This document shows positions 50,516 to 61,288 of a stretch of 64,000 nucleotides of DNA, piece by piece. The notes under the pieces are model-generated. The model saw only the letters and a list, made by a program, of their open reading frames with translations. It was not told where the DNA came from and searched no databases. The stretch's first letter is position 1. The number at the start of each line of letters is the position of its first letter. Source of the stretch: Podospora bellae-mahoneyi (taxonomy: Eukaryota; Ascomycota; Sordariomycetes; Sordariales; Podosporaceae); contig NW_026946359.1 in NCBI RefSeq assembly GCF_035222275.1, positions 3,906,001-3,970,000 of the forward strand, given 5' to 3'. Made by a program: the position numbers and the translations under genes.

Positions 50516-53500
50516 ATGTCAACATCTCCAGAACGGAGCCCTGTCAACGGGCACCACTCGCCCTCGCCGGACGAGAACACTTCGTACTATGGAAACGGCC
50601 ACCAAAGCGATAGCGATCTCTCCGATGTTCAGCATGCGCCAGCCGACGCTGGCTCCCCCGAGTATCACGATGCCGACGCGGATGCCGACGCGGATGCCGA
50701 TGACGTCGAATCCCCGGTGGAGCACCCCGAGGTGACCTTTCAAGGGCCGTCCGACTCGGAGGACAATGATGCGTCAGACGACGGAGATTTTGACGCGGCG
50801 GGCAGTCCCGCCTCTGTTCAGAGTCACGATGACCATCCCCGCCGCACCATGTCGGTGTCAGAGCGACCCGCCCCGAAGCGGAAAGCTGCCCAAGTAGTCG
50901 AGGAAGATTTCATGAGGGAGAATCCAGAGTTGTATGGGTTGAGACGTAGCGTACGGCCTTGCCAATTTCCTCAGGGTAACTTCACAGCTAACATCCCTTT
51001 TAGTCGCGTCCTACACAGCGCCGTAAGGTCGTAAGTACATGGTCGCCCTCTGGAAACCTGGTATACACCCTAACCTGATGACACAGGTCGATTCAGATGA
51101 GGAAGAAGATGCGTCCGATTCGGATGCTACACCAGCTCCGCGTAAAGGGAACAAGCGACGCCGGCTGGAACGCTCAGCTCCTGGTATGTTGAAGACCCTC
51201 AACGAAGAAGCAGCCTATATAGGGCATTTCGCTGACGATCAATCAATCAAACAGTGTCCAAACGCGGCACACCAATGCGCCAAACTTCGGTTGACGACTC
51301 GGAATCAGACACGTACGGCGGCGCGAGAGCCCGGAGCTTTCAGAAAAAGGCTCGGCGGCAACAAGAGTTGCAGCCCGCCCTCGCCTTGGCGGAGAAGCGG
51401 TGGTCGAGCCGGCGTGCTGCCCAAGTATCCGCCGGCGCCTACCAAGAAAGCGAAGCTGAAGAAGAGGACGAGTCAGAGCTCACACCAAACTACTGGGCCC
51501 AAGACGTGGAGGACAATTCACCATACATTGAAAAGATTCTCCGTCACCGTCTAAAGGAGGGATTGGAGTATTCGGAAGACACGAACCGCAACGACTTTGA
51601 GTATTTCATCAAATGGCAGAACAAGTCACATCTCCATGACACATGGGAGACCACTGCGACTGTTGCCGGATATCGTGGCTTCCGTCGTCTCGAGAACTAC
51701 TACCGAAAGGTTGTCGAGTACGACATAGAGATGAGGCTTGGTGGAGACGATGTAAGCCCTGAACAACGCGAGCAGTGGCTTTTAGATCGTGAGCGTGAGG
51801 AAGAGGCTCTCGCAGATTACACGAAGGTTGAGCGCATCGTCCACGTCCGCAAAGGGGATGAGGAGACAGAATATCTTGTAAAGTGGAAAGGTCTTCAGTA
51901 TGACGACTGCACCTGGGAAGTTGAATCCTTGGTGAGCGAGCAGGCTCAGGACAAGATCGACCAGTACACTGCGCGCTCTCAACGGTCTTGGCAATCGGAC
52001 CGCAAAGAAACCAACCTCGAAACCCGGTCACGAATGGAGAAGCTTGAGGAGCAGCCAGATTACATCCAGGGAGGTCAGCTTCGCGAATTCCAGCTGAAGG
52101 GGCTTAACTTCCTTGCCCTGAACTGGACCCGCGGCAACAATGTCATCCTTGCCGACGAGATGGGTCTCGGCAAGACGGTCCAGACAGTGTCGTTTCTCAG
52201 CTGGCTTAGAAATGAACGCGGGCAAGAAGGGCCGTTCCTGGTTGTGGCACCCCTCAGTGTTATTCCGGCATGGTGCGATACTTTCAACCACTGGTCTCCC
52301 GATATTAACTACGTCGTCTACCTTGGCCCAGAGGCGGCGAGATCCAACATTCGGGAATATGAACTGTTTGTCGATGGCAACCCAAAGAAGCCAAAGTTCA
52401 ATGTTCTGGTCACGTCTTACGACTACATCTTGGCAGATGCGGATCATTTGAAGGGCATCAAGTGGCAGGTTCTGGCTGTGGACGAGGCGCATCGCTTGAA
52501 GAATCGCGAGTCCCAATTATACGTCAAGCTGAACGGCTTTGGTATACCCAGCAAGGTCCTTATCACCGGTACCCCCATTCAGAACAACCTCGCCGAGCTT
52601 GCGGCTCTTTTGGATTTCCTGAATCCAGGCAAGGTCTTGATCGACGAGGAGTTAGAGCTTCTATCAACGGCCGACAGCAAGGAGCCGGTCGACGAGCAGC
52701 TGGACGAGGCCAAGCGGCTGAAGACACAGGCCAAGCTTCAGGACCTGCATAAATCCATCGCGCCGTTCATCTTGCGTCGTACAAAGGAGACTGTCGAGTC
52801 AGACTTGCCACCAAAAACGGAAAAGATTATTCGCGTCGAACTTTCCGATCTTCAGCTGGAGTATTACAAGAATATCTTGACGCGAAACTATGCAGCCCTC
52901 AGCGACGCTAGCAACGGTCACAAGCAATCGCTCCTGAATATCATGATGGAACTCAAGAAGGTCAGCAATCATCCATACATGTTCCAGGGTGCCGAGGAGC
53001 GTGTTCTCGCCAACGGTTCCGGCCGCCGGGAGGATGCGGTGAAGGGTTTGATCACAAGCAGTGGCAAGATGATGCTCTTGGACCAGCTTTTGGCAAAGCT
53101 CAAGAAAGATGGCCATCGCGTGCTTATCTTCAGCCAAATGGTCAAGATGCTCGACATCCTGGCAGACTATTTGCGGATTCGCGGCTACCAGTTCCAGCGT
53201 CTTGATGGCACGATCCCTGCTGGACCTCGTCGTCTGGCTATCAATCACTTCAATGCTGAAGATAGTGACGACTTTTGCTTCCTGCTGTCAACAAGAGCCG
53301 GTGGTCTCGGCATCAACCTGATGACAGCCGATACTGTGATTATCTACGATTCGGACTGGAATCCACAAGCAGATCTGCAGGCGATGGCTCGTGCCCACAG
53401 AATCGGTCAAAAGAGACCTGTCAATGTCTATCGTCTCGTTGCGAAGCAGACCATCGAAGAGGAGGTCGTGAAGCGCGCCCGAAACAAGCTGTTCCTTGAG

Positions 53501-55861
53501 TACCTGACCATCCAGGCCGGCGTGACGGATGAGGGCAAGGCTCTTCGCGAGCAATTCAAAGAACGGGGCATGAAGATGGACGAAGCCAAGACAGCCGAGG
53601 ATATCTCGATGATTCTGAAGATGCGTTCGCAGAACCTGTTTGAGCAGTCGGGCAACCAAGAGAAGTTGGAGCAGCTCGATATTGACGCCATCCTCGAAAA
53701 CGCCGAGGTCACCAAGACAGATGTTGACGACAAGATCAATCTCAGCAGTGGTGGTATTGATTGGGACAACTGGATGCACTTCACTGATGTCAAGGTGGAC
53801 GATCTGGCTCTCGACTGGGACCAAATCATTCCCGCCGACCAGCTCGCTGCCATCAAGGCAGAGGAGGACAAGAAAAAGCATGAAGAGTATCTTGCCAAAG
53901 CCATGGAAGAGTCTGCACCACGCAAGGCCGCCATCAAGGGCTCTAAGAAGAATGTTGAGAACGAACGGGCCGAACGTCTTGCCAAGAAGCGACAGCGCGA
54001 AAAGCTGGAGTTGGAAGAGTTCGAGGAACAGCGTGCGCAGGCTTCCGATCCTCGGCGCCCACTTAATGAGAAGGAAACGCGCAATCTTATCCGCGCATTC
54101 TTCCGGTATGGCGACTTTGATGACCGAGAAGACGAACTCGTTCAGGATGCCCGTCTCAGTGACCGGGACCGCGAGTTTTTGAAAAATATCATTGACGATC
54201 TAGTGGCTGTAAGCAAGCAAGCTGTTGACCTCAACAACGAAAGGCTTCGCGGGGAAGAAGAACGAGCTGGCAAACCGCTTGCCAAGAAGGACAAGAAGGC
54301 CGTTCTGGTGGACTTTGGCGAGGTTAGGAAAGTCAACGCCGAGACGGTGGTGGAGAGACCCCCTCAGCTTAAGCTTCTGCGTCGCGTGCTTGCAGAGCAC
54401 GGCGACATCCTGACCTTCCGTCTTCCCGAGGCAGCCAAGTCTGCCGCCTACAGCTGTGAGTGGGGTGCGCGGGAAGATGGCATGCTTCTTGTCGGTATTG
54501 ATCGATATGGGTTTGGTGCCTGGACTCAGATTCGAGATGACCCGGAGCTGAACATGCAAGACAAGTTCTTCCTCGAGGAGCATCGTGTCGACAAGAAGGA
54601 GGAGCGCCGCAAAGGGGATGAAAAGGGGATACAGTCTCCCGGTGCTGTCCACCTGGTTCGGCGGTCCGAGTATCTCCTTTCAGTGCTTCTGGCCAAGTAC
54701 TCCAACGACGCCAATGCCAAGAAGGCAGTCGAGAACCACCATCGCAGTAAGAAACTACTGATGAATGGCGGTCGCCGCGCTGATGGGGGGTCTGTCTCGG
54801 CGTCTCCTGCCCCGCAGATGTCCAAGAAGAACAGCCGTGATCGTAACTACTCCCATGCCGAACACCATCGGTCTTATAGCAACGGGAATGACCGCGGTAC
54901 GCCCCGACCCGACAAGCGGAAGTATGCCGATGACTATGATGATCGCAACTCCAAACATCGTCGTGTAGAGGTTGATGCGAAGCACGACAAGAAGCCCCGG
55001 GAGAAGGAGAGGCCCAAAATGGATCCTGAGACTATGGAGAGGTACAAGCGTGACAGGCAAAAGGCAGTAGATCGGTTCTGGGAACTGGCGAACTTGAAGG
55101 ACGAAGAGATCAACCACTCGGACAACCTTCAGCTGGTGTGGTCGCTTCTTCGCCCGCTCAAGAAGAACATGGAGCGTATCATGTGTTCCAAAGAGCTCTT
55201 CCCTGCCGCTAAGCAACGGGCCAAGGTTCTCGGTGCGGAGATCCGCGAGTTTGGCAACTTCCTCAAAGATTTGCGGGCCAAGAACCCAGAACTTGAGGGA
55301 GAGGGCCTCGAGACGCAGTTTTGGTAAGTCTGGTCGACTCGTTAGACCTAAATTGAATATTCTGCTAACATTTCCATCAGGGAATTCCTGTCTTCGATCT
55401 GGCCTCTTGGCGACGTGAAGGTCTCGGGCAAGAGGCTTCAAAAGATGTACGGGGACTTGGAGGAACGGGGCAGCAAGGACCGTCATGACGAGAAGCAGCC
55501 CACAGAACCAAGACGAGGCAGGCATCCGGATCTTGAGGATGGCGAGATCGCAAGCGACCGTGACGATCGCCGGGCGCGCCACCCTTACCGTGATGACCGC
55601 CGTGAAGAGCGCAGGGAGGAACGCAAGGATCGTCGAGATGACCGCCGGGACGACCGTCGCGATGACCGCCGCGATGATTATCGTCGTGATGACCGCCGGG
55701 ATAGCCGCCGGGATGAGCCGGCACGCCGCAGCAACTACTATGACGACGACCGTCTCAACTTCCACAGGCATCGTCGGCCAGCGGAGAACAGTCAGGGGCA
55801 ACCTGCCCGTCACTCATGGCAGCAGAACCGCAGCCCAACGACCCGTCACAGTCCCTACTAG
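50516..55861 (+). CDS. chd1: CHD1 chromodomain-helicase-DNA-binding chromatin remodeller
   Basis: Five exons (50516-50950, 51004-51030, 51087-51183, 51255-55323, 55381-55861) encode 1702 residues. The second exon is only 27 nt (SRPTQRRKV). The acidic N-terminus includes a DADADADADAD tract. Tandem chromodomains lie at about 277-330 (FEYFIKWQNKSHLHDTWE) and 377-425 (VERIVHVRKGDEETEYLVKW). The SNF2 ATPase has Walker A DEMGLGKT at 487-494, the DEAH motif in AVDEAHRLKN, and helicase motif V/VI in LSTRAGGLGINL and ARAHRIGQKR. A SANT/SLIDE-like region and the C-terminal CHCT domain (DRFWELANLKDEEIN to EFLSSIWPLG) follow, split by the last intron. The end is an Arg/Asp repeat (RRDDRRDDRRD). CHD1 spaces nucleosomes over transcribed genes. 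Confidence 0.97.
50669..50704 (+). repeat. 12-bp tandem repeat coding for (Asp-Ala)n in CHD1
   Basis: Two exact GATGCCGACGCG units plus a third diverged unit encode the DADADADADAD tract at the acidic N-terminus. Repeat length could vary between strains. Confidence 0.9.
55612..55725 (+). repeat. GATGACCGNCGN-type coding repeat at the CHD1 C-terminus
   Basis: Degenerate 9-12-bp units encode RRDDRRDD-type residues. This is similar in character to the PRP40 tail repeat but of independent sequence. Confidence 0.8.
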
Positions 55862-57706
55862 TAGGTTTCTTGAGCGATGGTCGAAAGGCGACGTCTTTCT
55901 TTGCTATTAAGAAAAAATAGGGGGGGGTGGACGTTGGCAATTGTTTATTGAGCATTCAACCGGCATTTATTGCATTCGTCTGGCGTACTGGGCACCATAA
56001 GGGAGTGTGTTTTAACGCGAGGGGTTGTGTTCATCTCGTCTCTTTGCTCACACATGCGAGAACTGATAAACGTTTTTTACATACCCGGGTATTGCATTTT
56101 TTGGGTTCAAAATAAGGAGTGTGTTTGGTGGGTGTATCGAGAGGTTTTTACCATGATTTGACGGGTCGAGGAAAAGAGAACCGAGAGAGCAGGGACAACA
56201 AGAGTGGAGGGGGATGTTTATTGATCCGGCATTAGCGATGAGTTCTCTTTGCTTTCTGGTAGTTTTTGCTTCTATCTGTAATTTTTTTTCTCGTTGTCTT
56301 TTTGTGGGCACTTAGAGCGTGTTGTGTGTGTGATTTGTTTTTGTTTATCTTGTCTTGCAGGATGAACATATGACGGGGTGAGGGAGAGAGGTAACTTGAG
56401 AGTTTCAAGGGTACCTGCCTACCTACCTACCAAGTATTCTTATTGTTGTCTCTCTGTCTATCTTGTCTACTGTCTGGGTGGTGGTAGCAGGGCTTGTATT
56501 CGCCTTGAGACTCTATATTGATTGGGGGGAGGTCATTTATTTACTTTTTTTTGTCATGGGGAGATGAACGAAAACGTGGGTTGGTTGGTTGGTGTTTGGT
56601 GTGTGTGAGTGAGTGTGTGCGGTGTGGTGCAAAAGATCATGATAAGTATACAGACGTGAGATGAGATGAGAGGATGGTATGGATGTCATTTAGAGTATAG
56701 CTGGAGATGTGGGATGAGAAGAGATAGATACAAAGTCTCGAAAAAAGAGAGAATTATTGTTCCAAATAATGAGAAGATGGTAAAACAATTAATATCTGAC
56801 TATCTATGCTGTGTTGGCGGCGGCTGATAATGACGCTGCCGCCGTCAACAACAAAGTCACGTGAATTATTTTGACGCTGCCGTCGTCGTCCCTCGCTTGC
56901 AACAGGTTCAAGTGATGATACCACACTGACGGTTTTATTCATTATCTCCCCTTGTAATTGTAACAGTAAGTGATAAAAAACCAATAATATTTTGTTCTTC
57001 CAAAAAGGTGAAAAAAGGCCGAATCTAGTAAACTCCAAGTCTCCCGAGTAATGGACCCATAAGACAAATAAAAGGCGACTGAACCACTGCTTCTTATTGT
57101 TCCTATCCCCTCAAACTCCATAAACACCAGACTTGACTTCTTCTTCCCTGTTCCGCTCCCATATATGTGATGATCTCTCTCTTCCTCTTGCGGAGAAAGG
57201 TGAATAAAAACGGTATGTACCAAGTTCGGAGGTATGTACTATATGTGTAAATGTGCCGATGGAATGTGATGGACGTGTGTAATCGAAATTTTCATGTACC
57301 CTGTTGTTTGCTCCCCAACACCGATAAGAAATCCACGGAGCTTGTGTTCCATCCTCCCCTGGAAAGACGAGACCCTGCTGGCTTGACCTCTCAGTTGACA
57401 GTACGCTGCCTCAATAATACCGCCAATGCCTGATAAAAGAAAAAAGGCCACCCGGACAATTAATAAACCGACCAGCTTCCAGTTTATTTTTTCCCTCTCT
57501 CATGTCGAACGTGAAACAGAAACTCCATCTTGTGCAATGGGAATGATGCGACGCCGGGCCATGATGGGATCGGAAAACACAAAGCCAACCGGTTTGTTGC
57601 TTATAAACAAAAGAATGCCGTGAGCTGTCGAAAAAAAAGCGCCAATAGAAACCAAGTGATTTGCTCAAGGGAGAAACTGAACAACAACCCCCACCACCGA
57701 GGCCAG
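55862..57706. other. Convergent 3' intergenic region CHD1 / sirtuin
   Basis: 1.8 kb between facing stops, T-rich on the plus strand to about 56.7 kb and A/T-rich after it. It contains ACCTGCCTACCTACCTACC at 56413-56431 and a GGTT repeat near 56579-56592. No gene is seen. Confidence 0.6.
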
Positions 57707-59703
57707 TCAATCAATGAGATGGCCCATACTCCTCGGCTTGCTACCAGGGGAGATCGTCTTCATAGCGGAAGCGACAAACTCTTGGCTGGTAGGCGTGGTC
57801 GGTGGACTAGATGTAAGCCCAGCAGCTGGGAGTACAAGCGGTTCTGGCCGTCGAACTTGATCCTTGGGCCGCAATGATGGGAGACCGGCAGGTGAGTCGT
57901 CTGGCGGGGAGGAAAAGTCGGATGAATCGGGGTCCAAAAACTGCTTCTTACGGGTCTTTATTTCCCTGATTGGCACCGCTTTGGTAGCTTTGAACGTCTG
58001 GTTGATCCTGTTCTTGGGCTTGGGGGCTGCCTTCTTCGGTTGTCTCGGCTTTCTCTTGGGGGCGGCCTTTTGCGTCACAGGCGCGGGCTCGGCCGCTCTG
58101 GTGGTGCTAAAGCTGAGCGTGCTCTGTTTAGGGGGTCTGCCCCTCGGCCTGGGCGCTGGAAGGAGGGCGTTGCGAAGCTGGGGACTGGCAATCGGCGTCG
58201 GCATACCGCCTTGCTCGGCAAGTTTCGACTTGCGGTTGCCGGGAGTCTGTACTTCCTGCGAGGACCGCGAAGATTGAGATGGTTGCGAAGACTGCGATGA
58301 CTCGAACCCATCGTCATCGTCTTCTGTCCTTTTCCGCTTGCGCTCAAGTAGGATGTCGATTCTATTGCGCTCTAGGTTGGCGGCGTAGCGCTTCTCCTTC
58401 AGCTCATCCCCAGTGACCATGTAGGATTCCCGATCTCCTATATCTTGCTGATCCCAACGTGGCAAGTTGACCAATTCCGCGACGTCGTCACACTTCGCTT
58501 TGATGACCAGATCCCAGCAATCTTTGAATTCGACGCCCTGTGGCTCCGGGTCAAGATTGATCCAGGCAGTAAGGCCGTCTCTCTTGCTCCGGGTCAGCTG
58601 GCATAGCTCCTTGACGAGTCTTCGCACGCCAGGGATTTTGAGCGTAGTCCCCACCACAACAACAGCGTCCGGAACTCTCCGTAGATCTGCCTTTGAAACC
58701 ATCCCGATCGCATCCTCGTCGGGGTTGTATTCGTTGTATAGCACAATCCGTGGGCGTAACTTGCCGATGCCGTGACTTCGCTTCCCCGCAAAAGCGGTTC
58801 GTACTTCGTCCTGCTCCTTGCACTTCTCGCAGAGTGGGGGCTCCGGGCCCTGAAACAGCGACGGGTTGAAGGTCTCCAAGTGGTTGCATTTTGTGCACAC
58901 CATTTTCTCCAAGCCGCCATGGAGTTGAATCGTCGTTGGCCATGGGCCTTTGCTGTTTAGGGGCACATTCGTTGCGAGCGGTGGCATCTGAGTATCTAAA
59001 CTATCGATATTCTGAGTGTACAAGCGCATGAGCCGGCCCTCTGAGGCAATGGATGCCAGCATGTGGTGGAACGGCGTTGGCTTGGCTTCAGATGCCATCT
59101 GCGACAATTCGCGGACCATGTCGTGGAAGGAGGTGGTGGAGGAGTCGTGTTTGTAGACGGAGGCATCAAAAAGGTGCTTCCCAGACGCCTTGAGCTTGTG
59201 TTGGCCGCGCAGTGTCGTGAAGAGTCCTGTCGATGAACGAAAGTCGGGAACTGGGGGTCACATCTCAGTCAGCATTAAGGGGTACAGATGTTGGGTGGAT
59301 GAAGGGTTAACCTACTGCCTGCAGAAACAGAGATTCCAGCGCCCGCAATCACCACAATCTTCTTCTTCTTTCTCAGGGCTGTCAACAGCCTCTGGAGATT
59401 CTCTTGGTCCTCATTGTCATAATTCTCCAGGTCGACATACTCGGTTGTGCGGGGCCGAGGGGCTGCGACGCGACGGCGCTTGGTTGGTGGGGGACCGTCT
59501 GTCCGCACCTGGATCTCTCCCGAAAGGTCTGGCATGTCGTATGACTTCCGTGGAGTTGCGCTGCCCGAGGTAGTTGCGCTAGCACTCGGTGATGGGTATC
59601 GATTGGAAACATCCATGGTGGGTGAAGGGGGCGAGGGAGACTGTGAAAGGACCGAGAGAGGGGACGATGGAGGGGACGCTGTTGAGCGTCTGGGAAACGC
59701 CAT
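57707..59703 (-). CDS. HST3/HST4-like NAD-dependent sirtuin deacetylase
   Basis: Two exons (complement of 59703-59316 and 59250-57707, intron 65 nt) give 643 residues. Splicing joins AGAGISVSAG to IPDFRSSTGLF, the NAD-binding motif at about 120-135. TQNIDSLD lies at 208-215, the catalytic histidine is H240 in IQLHGGLE, and zinc ligands are C248, C251, C270 and C273. The NAD-binding segment VVVVGTTLKIPGVRRLVKE follows. The order and the HGIGKLRPRIVLYNE block fit the HST3/HST4 class, which removes histone H3 K56 acetylation and supports genome stability in yeasts. The substrate is inferred. The C-terminal 240 residues are K/P/S-rich with AT-hook-like PRPRGRPPK and look disordered and nuclear. 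Confidence 0.92.
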
Positions 59704-61288
59704 GGTGGCGGTCTAAGTTGGCGTCAGAGCGAAAGAGAACCCAACAGTCTGTCAATGGTGTGGCTGGAGCAGAGTTTGTGGGTTTCGCAGGACCCTCGGG
59801 GTGAGAGGAGCAAGACGAGCGGAGGGCGGTCGGTGTTGGCCAAGTGTTGGTTATATCATGACGAGATGCCAAAGCCCAGTGTGTAGAAAAAGGTTTTCCC
59901 CCAGGGTTGGGCGGATAATAGCAGGTCGCGTGGACAGTAGGTGAAAAGGCGCGCTCGGTGGACCGTGGTTCACGCGTCGTTGGGTGAAATGGGACAAAAT
60001 GAGGGTGGTTGAGTGCCTGAGGCTTGGAATTACCCACGGCTGGGCATTGTTCGAGGTTGACGTTCGTTCTTTGCTGGGGCGCAGAAAGCGCAGAAAGGGG
60101 AGGATGCGAGTTTGCGACTGGCGGCAGATGCAGGCCGTGACAGCCAAGCAAAAGCCCCAGAAAATACCGCTCCCCTGGCACCTACGATCCACTGTGCGTT
60201 CATCGGGGCAACGGTTAGAGGTATCCATCCACATGTATGTAGATCCAGGGATGTCTTAGGTATCGGATGCCCACCTTAGGTATCTCGTATTATGGACGAG
60301 AAGAGAGAAAGGACTCTTGGAGCAGTTGTAGTTATTTAGGCCCAACCAAGGCTCTTCAACTATGGCCTTTCACCTCGACACTTTTGTGGACGTGCCCACG
60401 ATGGCTCGGGCTATGGTTTTGGGCACTGAAGTGGCCCGTGCGAGGCTCAGGATGTTTAAGAACCAAATTCCTCAGGTAAGAAGGTCACCAGCACTTTGAT
60501 GCTTGGTTGGGCCAACCCATCATCTTCTGGCGATCTTGCTCTCCTGATCCATACATTTAGGGCGGGCAGGTAGTTTTCCGAGCTGTGACTACCCGAAAAG
60601 CTTCTAGAGATTCAGCGATGTCAAATAGGACAAAATGTGAGGATAGCTCATCCTGACTACCCAGAAGCAAGATGACGTGCGTGTGCTGCGTGGGTACAAA
60701 GGTATGTATGTACCTTAGCTGGGTGGGCGACCTAGCGTTGCTTGGAAACCAGTCAGCTTGGCATGCAGCACTTGCAAGGGGCGGTGGGCTGGCAGCCACA
60801 ACGTGTGGCTTTGTTCCCTTCAGCCTGCCAGGTTCCATTCACTTCACTCCGGGTGCGTTCTCTCAGTGGCTCTACGAGGTGTACGCAGTACATGCTGCAA
60901 GCCGCCACAGCACACCACTCAGTAAGTATCTATGAGAAGCCATCTTCATCTTTGCAGCCGCGTAGAACAAGACGATCATCAGCATCCATCATCAACTTCC
61001 ATCAGTGTTCCATAAGCTCCATCATAGATACTGAAGTCCATCATCGCGCCAATACCATTTCAGTCACTGCTGCTTCACTTCATACACACCTAGCAAGTGG
61101 GACCTTCAACATAAATACAGCAGCAGCTTTTTTTTCACGGTAATTCCATAGTCCGAAACACTCTCAAGCACACGTGAACCCAAAGCTCATTATCGTATCA
61201 GAACAGACTTGCCAAGGTAACCCACCAAAACGGTCGACGGCGTCGAGTTTGAAGCTTTCCCAACAAGCCCAGGGCGGCGGCCCACATC
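59704..61288. promoter_or_regulatory. Bidirectional promoter region sirtuin / MED16
   Basis: 1.6 kb between divergent starts. A minus-strand frame continues upstream of the sirtuin ATG but is low in complexity and looks like leader sequence. CTTAGGTAT occurs twice (60256-60264 and 60273-60281). No gene is called. Confidence 0.55.

Noticed and set aside
59579-60181. 200-codon minus-strand frame overlapping the sirtuin start
   Set aside because: Lies in a different frame from the sirtuin start and is Pro/Thr/Ser-rich; read as 5' leader.
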